A stretch of 64,000 nucleotides of DNA from Pachyseris speciosa (lineage: Eukaryota > Cnidaria > Anthozoa > Scleractinia > Pachyseridae). The stretch spans positions 1,348,501 through 1,412,500 of the forward strand of contig JAEMWC010000032.1 of the NCBI GenBank assembly GCA_016490735.1. The letters run 5' to 3'. Under the pieces are notes generated by a model that made no database searches, had not been told where the DNA came from, and worked only from the letters and a program-made list of their open reading frames with translations. Below are positions 32,812 to 43,931 of the stretch, one piece after another (position 1 is the stretch's first letter; each line of letters starts with the position of its first letter). The translations under genes were made by a program, and so were the position numbers.

Positions 32812-32930
32812 GCTATATATATTAAGCGTCATAAAACAAAAAGGCTGCAATATTAAAAATGTTGCATAATGTACACTGCAATATTTTTAATATAGCAGCC
32901 TGTTTGTTTTAGTACGTCTCGTATATATTA
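32812..32930. mobile_element. Hairpin MITE (about 119 bp)
   Basis: The arms contain AACAAAAAGGCTGCAATATT and AATATAGCAGCCTGTTTGTT with TATATATTAA outer ends. The whole segment folds into one stem. Confidence 0.75.
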
Positions 32931-33053
32931 CCCCTGAGAATTTCCCTGCTGACAAAAAGGACAGCAGCCGTTTTCCTGACACAGTTGTTTTAGCATCTTT
33001 AAAGACTGCAATCAGTGATTTAGTGCAGAGAGAGAACAATGGCACAATGGCAG

Positions 33054-33090
33054 TTTTGGGACACCCACTCGGCTATCTGGGTGTCCCAAA
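33054..33090. repeat. Perfect 13-bp hairpin
   Basis: TTTGGGACACCCA, a 10-base loop, TGGGTGTCCCAAA. A stable stem in otherwise plain sequence. Confidence 0.8.
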
Positions 33091-33352
33091 CTCCACACAA
33101 TTAACATAGTATTTAATTATTCTTTTCTTCCTCTTCTTCTTCATTTCTTAGATATCCGCAGTAACAATGAATTGTAAATTATTTTGGTGTCTTTTTTTTC
33201 TCTTATTGTACTGCATTCCTTATATTGATGTTCGTAACACTACTGTAATAATATAACTTTCTCTAATGCACTGTATTTGTGTGATTTTAAATAAAATTGA
33301 ATGAACTGAATTGGCACTGAGTATTGAATAGCAAATATTTCATAATATCTGA

Positions 33353-33500
33353 TGCTAGTATATACCACACTAGTGAATAGTGCTTTTCGCGCACTCTGAT
33401 TGGTTAACTCGGAGGTGATTAGCAAGTACTATTCGCCTATATTACATAAAGTAATGTTTTGGTCCGCTGGTTATTCAGCTTGTGTGGTATATAGTAGTAT
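33353..33500. mobile_element. Probable MITE abutting the left Polinton end
   Basis: Inverted ends CTAGTATATACCACAC and GTGTGGTATATAGTAG about 130 bases apart. Confidence 0.55.
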
Positions 33501-33860
33501 ATCAGCGTCGCACGAATACCACCTTGCACAACAAGACCTTCGTCGCTCCGCTCCTCGGTCTTGTGGTGCAAGGTGGTATTCGTGGCGACGCCGGTATACT
33601 ACTTGGTGTTTGCAACCATTCCAGTTACCCTAATAGACAAGACGGGTTGTAGTGTATCCAGGTAATTTATTTACCGCGCGAAATTTTCTCAGCAATATAT
33701 ACGCCAGAGAAATGGCAAGCAACCGCAACGCGGAGAGCCGGCAAGCAACGAGAAACCAAAAGAACCACGAATTCCAACAAAGTTCCAACCGTTTGACGAG
33801 GATGCCATTTTGGCATATCTTGATAGCGTGTTTGCCGAGAAAGAGCGGCTCGTGCCTGCT
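33493..33860 (+). repeat. Left Polinton terminal inverted repeat, with a 72-bp hairpin insert
   Basis: Matches the right end inverted from AGTAGTATATCAGCGTCGCA through ACCATTCCAGTTACCCT and into the first codons of the polymerase gene. At 33524-33597 it carries extra sequence absent on the right. That insert makes a palindrome with the terminal segment (CACGAATACCACCTTGCAC / GTGCAAGGTGGTATTCGTG). Confidence 0.85.
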
Positions 33861-36800
33861 CCCCGCAGAAAGAGGCCACCAGTCCCCGCACCCCGCAGAC
33901 AGCGGCCAGTTCCTACTCCCACCAGACAGCAACCAGTCCAGTGGGATGGGTCAGTTCCACGTCCCCCCAGGCAGTGGGTAAATGATTCTTTCTCCGTGAG
34001 CGACTATAAAGGTTTTGATAAAAAGATCGGAAAGCGCGGAGGGCGTTTCATTGAGTGGAACACCACGGCGCAGGAGCTGGCTGTGGACGTGATCACACGA
34101 AAGAGTTTATGGAACTTATTCGAAACAATGTTCACACCTCATTTTTCTTGAGACACACAAACATTTACATTCTTCGCAACATTGAAGACAACACAAAAAT
34201 GGAACATCAAAACAATGTTGATACTGGATCTACTTGGTTTCATAACTTGTCAGACGCAGAAAAATGGTTGAAAAAGAAGGAAAAAGAACGGTTGGAGCTG
34301 AAAATTGTTCTCCCCAACACGAAATGGGTGTTCGAAAAGTTTCATCGGGTGGATTTGAAAGTTGTGTTGGATCGTCAACCCATTTTTGGAACGGGTTCGC
34401 TTCCAAGCTGGTTGCGTAATTTGGCAAGAGGAAACCACGCAATGACCACTCTCGATACTTTTCGTGATAAACTGTGCTTCTGGCACTGCTTGGCAGTGCA
34501 TCGCGGCGCAAGGTCGGACAGAAGTACCACCGCTGCTCGCAAGTTGGCTCAGAGTTACTTCAACCTCAACTCCCCACCAACAGACTTGAACTGAATGAGT
34601 TGGATGAGATTGAAAGACATTTCAACAAGGGGTTGCCCGTTTCACAGTGGCTTGGCATTTGTGTTTGCGAACCTGAAAAGGAAAGCGATGTCATCGTTTG
34701 GCATCTCCGACGGAACCCAAACAAACGGTTGAAAGACATTCTGACAATTGGTATTTTTGAAGGTCACGTGTTTTTCATCCGTGACATCACAAAGCTTGCG
34801 CGTGTGTACAACTGCGCCCAATGCAACGCGAGATTCACAAGACTTGGGGACCTTCATCGCCACGCAAACGGGAGGTGCAAAAATGGGGAGACAAAAGTTG
34901 TTTGTTGGTCGAAACCAGTTGAAAAACCAGCAACAGCTTTCGAGAAAGCGTCCTTTCCGGAGAACACAAATTTCTCCAACACAGCATGCCTTTGGCTGGA
35001 AGAAGAGTCGCGAAAACGAGGAACCCACATTCACCACGCACTTTGTGCGCATGGAGGTGAAAGGTACATCGAGAAAGGTCATGTGGATGGGTACGACCCC
35101 ACAACCAAAACAATTTTCCAATTTCACGGTTGTTGGTTTCACGGGTGTCGCAGGTGTTTCCCCGAAGACCGAGACGAGCCACTCGACGAGAGCGGGGTCA
35201 CACACATCGACCGGTGGAAAGCAACCAAAAAACGCACTGCGCAACTTCGTGCGACTGGTTTCAAAGTTATGGAGGTGTGGGGGTGCGAACTTGGCCCCTT
35301 GCGGAGCGATCTTCTCCCAAATCTTTCACAAAAAGTTATCCCCATGCAATTATCTACGACTTCGAAGCATTCGGAGATTGCAGTCGTCGGAAGGAGCAGA
35401 CACCAACCCTCACAATCGACAATGTACACGTGCCAATCTCCGTTTCCATTGCAGACTGAGAGCCCACACACATTTGCGACAAAAATCCCGCCACACTCAT
35501 CTAACGTTTCATGGAAGAGTTGAAACGGCGTGGAAGAAAAATCCGGGAGGGTGTGAGAGGGGAGTTCCTTCCCACTATGGAGCTTCTTCCAAAAACACAA
35601 AGCGGCTCATTGAGGACTGGTGCAATCAAGTTCCGACGCTTGGGTTCAATTCTGGCAACTACGATTTGAATTTGGTCAGAAAACATTTCGCGGAACAACT
35701 TTGTGAAGAAAACAGCAACGTCAAGGTGTGAAAAAGGGCCAACAAGTTCATGTGCATCTCCTCACCCAATTTTCGATTTCTCGACATTGTCAACTACATT
35801 GGGCCGGGAACGAATTATGACAAATGGGTGAAAGCCTTCGAGTGTGAGGGAGAGAATCGTGGTTTCCATATGACTGGTTTGATTTTCCAGACAAACTTGA
35901 TTTTCCCGGTCTTCCACCCCATTCCGAATGGTATTCCAAACTGCACAACACGTTTGTGTTAACACAAGAGGAGCATGGGAAATGCAACCAGTTGTTTCGA
36001 GAAATGGGGATGAAAACTTTCGCCGACTGGCTGCGTTACTACAACAACTTGGACGTGGTGCCGGGATTGGAAGCGTTGAACAAAATGCGGGCATTCTACA
36101 CCGAGAAAGGAATCGATATTTTGAAAGACGCAGTGTCAATCCCCGGTCAGCATGCACTATCTCCTTCGCGGAACAGTTGAAAAAGGTGCGGACCTCTGGA
36201 CACCGAGGAAAGAAGCCTACGAAATGTTGAAAGGGGCGGTGGTCGGTGGGCCAAGCATTGTTTTCACTCGGTGCCACGAAGAGAGGAAAACCAAAATCCG
36301 AGACCACCAATTTTCGAACCCCATCTCTGTCGGAAAATCCTGGGCTACGATGCCAACGCGTTGTATCTCTCGGCAATGATGCAGGACATGCCTTGTGGAC
36401 AGGAAAAGGTTTCGCATTACAAGAATCCGACCAAAGCGGTGGGAAGTTTTTTGTGGAGACTCCGAAATGGATTTTGGTTCGGCTTCGCAGAAGTGGACAT
36501 CGAGATTCCCCAACATCTATGGCCCAAGTTCGAGGAGATGTGTCCATTCTTTATCGACACGGAAGTGCCGGCCGAAGCTGTTCCCCAACACATGTTCGAC
36601 TATCTGGAAAAAACCAGCAGAACTCGTGGGGATGGAAAGAAGTTGGGAAACAGCGCGTACGGCAAAACGATTGAAGCAGTGGAGCGGCAAACGAAAGTGA
36701 TTTACACGAAAAAAGAGAAGACCGTCGACAGAATTCTGCAGAGCCCATTCTTCGAGGATCTGGAAGAAATCGGCGAGGCGTACGAGGCCCCTTCAAAGTT

Positions 36801-37035
36801 TGAATCGCAGTGTACCAACTTGCAAAATTGCGGATGTTGGAATTTTACTACGACTTCCTTGCAAAGTACGTCAGCCGCAAAGACTTCGAACTGTTGCAGA
36901 TGGACACGGACAGCAACTATCTCGCGATCAGCGGCGAGAAGTTGGAGGATGTTGTGAAACCACATCAACGAGAGGAATTCGAGGTCGACAAAAAAACGTT
37001 TGCTGGCGTGGGACAAGTGGAGTGGGCGGGAGTCG
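33712..37035 (+). pseudogene. polB: Polinton protein-primed DNA polymerase B, frameshifted and 3'-truncated
   Basis: Starts MASNRNAES inside the terminal repeat. A Pro/Arg-rich segment follows (33850-33960), then the N-terminal domain (DTFRDKLCFWHCLAVHRGAR, 34450-34510) and a C2H2-like finger (CAQCNARF ... HRHANGRC, 34812-34880). Next comes FHGCWFHGCRRC (35130), then exonuclease motifs YDFEAFGD (about 35358) and FNSGNYDLNLV (about 35645). Polymerase motifs are A LGYDANALYLSAM (36345), B NSAYGKTIEA (36650) and C MDTDSNYL (36900). At least six frameshifts separate these blocks. The sequence between motifs A and B looks shortened, and everything after about 37000 (thumb) is gone. Family members are about 1100-1300 residues. 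Confidence 0.9.
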
Positions 37036-37382
37036 GTGTTAGTGAGAGCTTTCGAGGTCAGGGTTTCGGCCTCTTTGTAGCGGCTGGCAACGTGGGCGAC
37101 TGTCAGCGCGTACTTGAAAACTTTGCGGCCTCTCGGAAGCTTGTCGTTCGACAGAAAAAGAAGGTCGGCTTGGTGCACCTTGTTTGGTGTGGAAACATCG
37201 AATCTCGGTCGAGGTATGCGCCGCGGAGCTGGAAGATAAATTTGCCAAAGCGCCTGCCTCACAAGCCACTTTTTTGCGCCGTCTTGAGGTACCTTTGCAG
37301 CTTCGGCAAGTTTTTTGATCGCTGCCAATCCTTTCCAGTAACCGCCCGGGCTATAGTATGTTTTTGCAAGGCTTGCCTCCAT
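37036..37382 (-). pseudogene. Polinton retroviral-type integrase, C-terminal part deleted
   Basis: Starts MEASLAKTYYSPGGYWKGL. The helical N-terminal region is followed by the start of the catalytic core with KVHQADLLFLSND (first catalytic Asp) and YALTVAHVASRYKEAE. After about residue 115 the frame runs into antisense polymerase sequence, so the second Asp and the Glu are lost. Convergent orientation to polB is the normal Polinton layout. Confidence 0.85.
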
Positions 37383-37502
37383 CTCAGGGAAACTACCTGA
37401 AAGGTAAATATATTATTCTTTCCCAAAAGTTCAAAGGAAACGAAAAGCGGCGCAGTCCACAGCAAGAGTGCCGGCACCCAAAAAAAGAAGCTCGCCCTGT
37501 TT

Positions 37503-37856
37503 TTACTTCGCACTTGGCTGGTAGAAGTCGGAGAACTTTGGTTCTTTAAGTGGGGGAAGACGTTGTTCGGGATGCACTTGGTTGTACAGCTTGAAGGCGT
37601 AGTCGGTGTTAATGAGGTTCTGCTTGGCCTGCGCTTTTATCTGCGCATTCGTTTGGATCCAGTCAAGTAGCTGGGTGCGCTGGCGATTGTATTTCGCGTA
37701 AGCCGCTTGATAAGCCTCGAGGGCCTTGTCGTGGCGCTTTTTTTAGTCGAGCGCAGCATCAATGCCTCCACCAAGCTCCTTGGCGTGATAATTTCCCCCG
37801 ATGAAAGTCGCTGCATTCAACACCGCCCCACCAATCATGATTGCGATTGTCGCCAT
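37503..37856 (-). pseudogene. Small Polinton protein with N-terminal membrane-like segment
   Basis: The frame is 117 codons with one internal TAA (near 37743). It begins MATIAIMIGGAVLNAATF, a hydrophobic Gly/Ala-rich start, then a charged helical part (KALEAYQAAYAKYNRQRTQ) and a conserved-looking tail (KEPKFSDFYQPSAK). Similar small proteins occur next to the integrase in cnidarian Polintons; the function is not known to me. Confidence 0.6.
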
Positions 37857-37910
37857 ATGTCTGAAAGACGATTTGCTAATTTAACTTTTTTTTTAAATTC
37901 GCTGCGGGGA

Positions 37911-38131
37911 TCATACGTTTGCTGGGAGAATTTTTTGGTCCTCAAGGCACCGTTTGAGCGCAATGCTGCCCGCCATTACACCAGTGAACTGCACATAGTT
38001 CGCTGCGCTCTTGCTTGGGTCAGAAGTGAAATTTTCTTTCACAACCTTTTTCACGACCCAGCCAATCCCAGCAACGATACCAGTTAAACCGCTGCGTCCG
38101 TAATCGTTTTGACAAGCTTGTTGTCCGACAT
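37911..38131 (-). pseudogene. Small Polinton membrane protein, frameshifted
   Basis: Starts MSDNKLVKTITDAAV at 38131. A one-base shift leads to LTGIVAGIGWVVKKVV, a short membrane-like helix, and ends KRCLEDQKILPANV. It totals about 73 residues. Virion membrane or core component is a guess from position only. Confidence 0.5.
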
Positions 38132-38200
38132 GGTTTATTCCAAGTTGTGAAAGTTTAAATGAAATTAATTCGCGGGCTGATTTTCTTGCTTGCAAATTTG

Positions 38201-38453
38201 CTATAATTCATCAATCTTTTCAAAAATCTTATTAAATTTCTCATCAATTTCTTCAGGCTCTTCTTCATCATCCTTCATAATTATCTTCTCCATCTTCAAA
38301 AGGAGCTTTCAGAAGAGCCATTATTAATTTACTACCCTCATGGTGAAGATTAAGCAAAAATAAAGAAATAGAAAAAGCTCCAGCGACGGATAAAATGGCT
38401 TTCGCAACATTGAACATCACCATTTTGATAGATACCATACCACAAATATTCAA
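38201..38453 (-). pseudogene. Small membrane protein with acidic tail, frameshifted
   Basis: MNICGMVSIKMV is followed by an Ala/Ser-rich hydrophobic helix (AILSVAGAFSISLFLLNL) and an acidic tail that runs on in a second frame (KDDEEEPEEIDEKF) to a stop at 38201. About 83 residues. Not recognised beyond its place in the Polinton. Confidence 0.45.
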
Positions 38454-38467
38454 TTAATCCATTTTTC

Positions 38468-38855
38468 TTAATCCAACTTTTTTCGTTGCAGAACTTGTGA
38501 AATTTTTGACAGGAGGGGCAACAAAATTTTCTTCCGCCACGTGACTAGTTTCCCGCCCATTTCAGGAGTTTGGGTCGTGCGCTGCCTGGCTTTTTTCCCT
38601 TTGTCGTTCGCGATTATGACAGCGGCCTCAGCCGCAGCTTTTTTCTGCGCTTCACGGGCCTGTCGAGTTTTTTCGGCAACCAATTTGCCTGCAGCCACTC
38701 GCTTGGGGTTTTTTACGTGGGTTTTTTTCTGCTGCAGGAGGCAAGCTTGGGTTTGTCGCCTGTTCTGAGATGTCTTTCTGCCTTTCAGGCAACTGACTTG
38801 TGTCGTTAGTTTCTTTTTTCGGGGCTGGTTGTCTTTCAGACGTTTGCTCAGCCAT
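38468..38855 (-). pseudogene. Basic, lysine/alanine-rich Polinton protein, frameshifted
   Basis: Starts MAEQTSERQPAPKKETND. A frame change near 38700 leads to KLVAEKTRQAREAQKKAAAE and a C-terminus rich in Lys/Leu, about 128 residues in all. Composition fits a DNA-condensing core protein, which is an inference. Confidence 0.5.
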
Positions 38856-38950
38856 CTTCCGAAATGTGATGACAACTATATTCTTTTATGTAAAATGAAT
38901 TTTTTTTTCGATAAAATGGAAAGTATTTTATGCTTAGTATTGCAAAGCAG

Positions 38951-39470
38951 TTACTCAGCATTTGGTGGGCATTTCTCAGCAATTTGTGACTGCTGCTGGG
39001 CAGCTTCCGGTTTGGAAAAAACAATGTGCTTCGTGGTTATCAGTGCCGCATTGGCCGCCGCAAGAAGCCGCCCGCACTTAAATGAAAGGGCGCCAGCAAG
39101 GCTGGAGAGCTCTTTGTTGATAATGTAGTCTTTTTTTAGCTCTTCCTGGTAAGCTTCGACGTCTTGTATGTCAACGACCATTCGATACTGTCGATCAAGC
39201 TTTCTGTTGTTTTGGAGCCTACGAGGGTCTCGTACCTTTTGCTGTACTTCTCGACCTCTTTGTCGGTGAGGCGCTTCACCTGCTCGTGCGTCAACGCAAC
39301 CCCGATGGCCTCCCTGCACTTGCCAGTAGACACCAGCACAGCCAGCTGCTCGCGCAGGGGATATCTGGCCCGGCAGTAATATTTTGCATGACACTGCCGG
39401 GATCGCTGGTTGCAGGCTCGGCTTCCAGGAGATTCAAGACTTCTGCAATCACGTTCTCTTCTTCTGTCAT
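38951..39470 (-). pseudogene. Unassigned Polinton protein, two frameshifts
   Basis: Starts MTEEENVIAEVLNLLEAEP. It moves to a second frame (REAIGVALTHEQVKRLTDKE) and a third (DVEAYQEELKKDYIINKELS ... LAAANAALI). About 170 residues, helical and charged. It sits directly downstream of the ATPase. Confidence 0.5.
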
Positions 39471-39483
39471 TGATCTGCTATTT

Positions 39484-40098
39484 TCATTTTTTTAATTGGG
39501 TTCCACAAGCTCGATTGCAAAAGGGTGTCGCATAGAAAAAAACAATATAAGCGCACTTCCGCGATTTCAGCTGCGCAATAAGGGCTTTGTACTCCTCTGC
39601 GGAAAGCTCGCCAGAAAAATCCTCAAAGATGTTTTTCGTGGTCTTGACTGCGGGAGTGTATAAAAGAACGACTGCTGCAACATTTTCCCGGAATGACGCC
39701 GTGATGCTTGTGTACTTCTGGGTCAACAGCCACACGCTAATGGTGAGGTGGCGGGCAGAGAAAGCGAGGTTGACAAGCTCGCCTGTGCGCCCCTTCACAT
39801 CATTCGAAGCCGCGTAGTCGTCAAGAATAATCAGGGTGTTGGTCCCCGCGAACGCAATTTTAACGATTTTCAACCACGTTTCCACCTCATGCTGCTCGCA
39901 AATCACAATTTCCATTCGAGGATCACTTTCGCCGATGCGGTGGAAGGTCTTGTTGTGCGCGAACGTCGGGCAGATCAGCAGTATGAAGTCAAACTTCCCG
40001 CGGAAAGGCCCGTAGAGCTGGTCCACGACGAACTGGGATTTGCCCAAATTTGTTGGGCCGATCATCAAAGCGCTGAAAGGAATGTTGGCCGGGTTCAT
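39484..40098 (-). CDS. Polinton packaging ATPase (A32-like, FtsK/HerA fold)
   Basis: 204 intact codons starting MNPANIPFSALMIGPTNLGK. Walker A is GPTNLGKS at about residues 13-20 and Walker B is TLIILDDYAAS near residue 92. A sensor-like stretch SVWLLTQKYTSI follows. Length and motif spacing fit the A32 family, which pumps DNA into the capsid. This is one of the few Polinton genes here with no frameshift. Confidence 0.88.
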   Translation of the reverse strand: MNPANIPFSALMIGPTNLGKSQFVVDQLYGPFRGKFDFILLICPTFAHNKTFHRIGESDPRMEIVICEQHEVETWLKIVKIAFAGTNTLIILDDYAASNDVKGRTGELVNLAFSARHLTISVWLLTQKYTSITASFRENVAAVVLLYTPAVKTTKNIFEDFSGELSAEEYKALIAQLKSRKCAYIVFFYATPFCNRACGTQLKK

Positions 40099-40114
40099 GA
40101 TTGTTCACGAACAG

Positions 40115-41347
40115 TTATGAATACTGGACAGAATCTAATTGCTGGCTCTGAATGTTCATCTGCGAATCGCTGATTGTGAAAACGTGGCAATTAACGTTTC
40201 CAGATCCGCTGACGGTTCGCTCTATCTCGAGCGGCACACCGTCTTTTGTGTTCACGAGTCGGACCCCGCTGCCGTGCATTTCCTGGTCCGCCATTGACCG
40301 CAAATCAATGAGAAGCCCAAACCGGTCGCCTGTGTAAAACTTCGTCAAATTCATGTGTTGCGTTTTATTCTCCTTTTTCATCAAAAAGCGGCTGACCTCC
40401 TCCCAAATGTCCTTACCATCGATGCCGTTGTTGTACAGCCGATTGGGCGATCCATTCACCGTGACGCTCACTTGATGTCGGTGTTGAAAAACTTTTCCAA
40501 GTCCCTGGCTCCCGCGGTGTAAGGTTCAATGAAAAGGGAAGAATTCCTTTCAAGGACCTTCTTTGTGGGTTGACCCTGAGGTTTAAGCGGGTTGCAGTTC
40601 CTTTTGCAAAAGGGACAGCCTCTTCCCGATGCACATGGTCGTACAGGAACTCTGTCCCGGAGGTGTAAATACTCTCCACCTCGGCAGCCAAAGACTCGCT
40701 TCGTACTCGCTTCGTACTCGCTTGTAGTTGAGTTTCGTTGTATCCGAGCCTTTTACCACATTATCAGCATTTGCGAGGATCAGCTCGAACAAAAGGTTGT
40801 TGTAAAGGGCTTGGGGGTAAAATATTCCATGGTCGGACAGAATCTGGTGTTCAAGCCGGATCCAGTACTTTTTCTTGTAAATGGTTTCCAGCTTGTTTTC
40901 AGCAGGGACACCTGAGGTGGGCTTGTCGCCCGCGCCCAAGCGGATCTTGCAAAGGTCCTCACTCTGGATGCCCTCGAGCAGCATGTTGTCCCGCTCCTCC
41001 TGGGAAAGGAAAAGGTCCTTCCAGATTTTGAAAATGTCGTACCCGACCGTGTCCTGCAAAAGGGTGCCCCCGTACTTCACAACCAGCTTGTCGACCAGCG
41101 CCCGCGAGACGTTTTGCACGAGGAAGTTGTTGGCGTGCCCCCCGGCCAAGTCGATGTCGAACAGCAGGGAGAGCGAGCCTGGAACGAGGACCTCGTGCTC
41201 GTTCAGCTTGGGAACCGAAACGTACAACGTCTCGCCGGGACTGGCTTCACTCTTATCAAACGTTATGCGATTGATCTTGCGCTCGGCTTTCATCGCGCCG
41301 AGCGTTTTTTCTTTGTGCGTTGGAAGAAGGTTTGCCTGCACCGACAT
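40115..41347 (-). pseudogene. Polinton major capsid protein (double jelly-roll), frameshifted
   Basis: The N-terminal part (start MSVQANLLPTHKEK, to about 40700) has FLVQNVSRALVDKLVVKYGG and HGIFYPQALYNNLLFELILA. The middle (40691-40500) has FLYDHVHREEAVPFAKG. The C-terminal part (40471-40115) has FYTGDRFGLLIDLRSM and GVRLVNTKDGVPLEIER, a signature of Polinton/adintovirus capsid proteins. The parts lie in three frames. A short tandem repeat CTCGCTTCGTA (three copies, 40698-40731) at the first break may have caused the shift. Total about 410 codons. Confidence 0.87.
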
Positions 41348-41436
41348 TTTATGCTGTGCCGAATTTTTATATTCAATTAAAAATTAATTCTTGGATAAAT
41401 ATCTGTTGCAGATTAGCAAAGCCTTTCAGGCAAAAG

Positions 41437-42789
41437 ATGGAAGAAGGTGAAGGAGACTTTGGAATTGAGCAACCTGGCCTTGACCACCAACTTGACCATG
41501 ATGGTGATGATGACGATGAACATGAGGTCAACACAACCAGCCACTTTGAGCCAGGAGCTGCATCTACGCCATACGGTGCGCAAGAAGAACACATCGGGAT
41601 ACCAGATACGTCTTTTGATGAAATACCTTTACTGCCTGAGTTTATTAATGATGAAGCCAAACCATCGCTGATTGAAAAAGCAAAACAGTGGATTAAAAAG
41701 AAGTTTCCAACAGTCAACTTTTTGAAATTGGGCCCCATTGGTTTCGGAAAAAAAGCTGGCAACGAGATGGAGCTTGTTACCTTTGGCGCAAAAGGTGAAG
41801 GAAATAGGATTTTCAAAAAAGACGGAAGCGGTTTTCTTAAATATTTTGTTGACAGTCATATAGCAAGGCGCTTGGGCCAGATGCTGAATCTCTTATAATA
41901 ATAATAATGAACAAATACGTGAAACCCAGCAGAGTTTGCGAGAAGTTGAGAAACAACTTAAACATTCAGAAAGGATCACTACGCTCGCCTTGAAGAGAAA
42001 AGGAGAGAAATTGAACGTCTTAACACAAGGCTGAAAGAGTTTGAAGAAAAGTCGGACCAATTAGGGTCAAACCTTGAAAATGAATTAGCCTAGCGTGAGT
42101 TGCGGCAGAGGCGCAAAATTTATGAAGGAAACCTCAAAAAAAGCGAAAAACGATGTGGCTGCCCTTGAAAAACAAAAGAAGCAAATAGCAATAGAACAAG
42201 AAAGGGCCGATCAACTGAGTGCAACACTCGCGGCCCAAATAAGAGAAAGAAATGCTCTCGAAGAAGGTCTCAACAGCACAAAACCACTCGATGACCTGCG
42301 AGAACAAGAAGCCGAGATTCATAAAAAATTGACGAAGATCAAGAACTAATCGATAATCCTGACGTCTCACCTTCTGAATGAGATGCTGCACGAGAAAGAG
42401 TTGATGAAAACCAACAACAGCTGGCGCGTTTGCAAACGCAGATTGCGGATAGAGAAAGAGCTCTAACCCTTCGCGAAAGGATCAAAGAGATATTCAAAAA
42501 ATATGGCGTGACCATGGCAGCAATTGTTCTTGCCGCAGGCGTCACAACTGGTGCTGTGATTGGCGCGATTACGAACTCTTTGAAAGCTCTCGGCAAAGGG
42601 GTGGGAAACGGGCTGAAAGAGATCGGCAGAAAAACAGCTTCTCTTCTACTCGGCCTGATCGGCTCGATAGTTTCTTTCCTTTTCAAAACCACCGGGCAGG
42701 CAATCGGTTTTCTGGCCGAGCACACATGGCTGATAATTCTGGCCGTAGTTGCCTTTCTGGTGGAAAGGTATGTCAAGAAAAACAAGTGA
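41437..42789 (+). pseudogene. Coiled-coil membrane protein of the Polinton, frameshifted
   Basis: Starts MEEGEGDFGIEQPGLD, with a very acidic N-terminus (DGDDDDEHE), then PSLIEKAKQWIKKKFP and FLKLGPIGFGKK. A long coiled coil (about 41900-42460) is split over several frames (RREIERLNTRLKEFEEKS; KKQIAIEQERADQLS). The end is in frame from 42430: RIKEIFKKYGV, an Ala/Gly/Val-rich hydrophobic helix, an amphipathic part and a last membrane helix (HTWLIILAVVAFLVERYVKK). The pattern recurs in cnidarian Polintons. Capsid-associated or membrane-active protein is a guess. Confidence 0.7.
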
Positions 42790-43073
42790 ATTTTTTCACT
42801 CATCACCGCCGGGTTGAAATTGAAACAAACACAATACCTGCTATCAAAACAGCCCCCACCCTATGAGAATTTTGTTGATTTCATGGTCAGCGTCAGAAAC
42901 GGCTTATGATGTTGGTTCTTCTGTATCTAGTGGTGTTGATTTTGTTGTTGTTGTTGTTGGTGGTGGTTGTTTTCTTTTTTTGGCCCCTGTGTTTTGTGCT
43001 TCGACTGCTGTCTTGTGAATTGGGTTGGAAGGGTGGCTGTTGGCAACCTTAACCTTTGCAGGGCCGCCCGCCA

Positions 43074-43831
43074 TCAGGTAGACGGCCGCTTTTTTGTGCC
43101 CTGATTCACGTCGTTGTTTATCCCAAGCTTCATTCCTGGACCGGCTTCCTTGCGCTGATTATTATAGCCTACCACACTTTCTGTGTTTATAACCATTCGG
43201 CCCGGCATGAGCCAGGTGCCTAGAGCAACTGCCAGGTTCAAACGAACCTTTGCCTCGTCCACAGAAAGTTGGTATCTCTCGACGCTCTTTGAAATACCAG
43301 GCGTTCTGATAGCATCCTCAATAAGAATAAGGAATTCTCTTTTTGTTTCCTCTGCTCGACCTTCATGGCCAAGAATGCTGTTGCGAACATTAACCTGCGC
43401 ACCCAAAATGCAGTACACAAAAGCCTCTATTGACTGGTTCAACCGTGCAAGGCCTGCCTGTGTTAGCCCATATTCGGTGTTGGGGATGAAATACTCGAAT
43501 TGTTTGTCAGAACCTTGGGCGTTTTTGATAAAGTGAATCGTGTTGGAGTCGTTGGCCCCTCTTTCATCACTGAAACGTTGATTCGACTGATTCGAGAGTG
43601 GTCCCATCGGATAGTGCCATCCTTTCTGTGCATAGTCCCCATCGTTGTACTGAATGAAAAGATAGCCAAGTCCGTGGTTCTGTCCGTGGGTGAAGTGAAA
43701 CGAAAGTCCGTGCTTGGGTCAACACCGAACACTGCGCAAATCCTTTTGTAAGAAGGAATGTCGTATTTATTGTCTTTTTGGTTAAAATTTCCAGCGTCGG
43801 GCAGTGAGCTAACGCTTTGTATTCCACCCAT
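43074..43831 (-). pseudogene. Unassigned Polinton virion-type protein, frameshifted
   Basis: Starts MGGIQSVSSLPDAGNFNQKD (a Met-Gly-Gly start). It changes frame near 43680 and again before 43607, then runs open for 177 codons with EYGLTQAGLARLNQSIEAF and GTWLMPGRMVINTESVVGYN. Size about 250 residues. Family not recognised. Confidence 0.55.
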
Positions 43832-43931
43832 CTCAAAAAGAATACGCCTTTATGGTGAAATAAACATGAAAGAAATAAAGAGATTGAAACCGTTTGTTTC
43901 CACCCAAAACTGAACCAGTTAAAATATCCCT

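Noticed and set aside
33240..33600. CRISPR-like alternation of short repeats near the Polinton end
   Set aside because: The repeats are inverted pairs of MITEs and the terminal repeat. There is no regular spacer array, and the sequence is eukaryotic.
36395..36796. Plus and minus frames overlapping the polymerase motif A-B region
   Set aside because: Shadows of the frameshifted polymerase gene.
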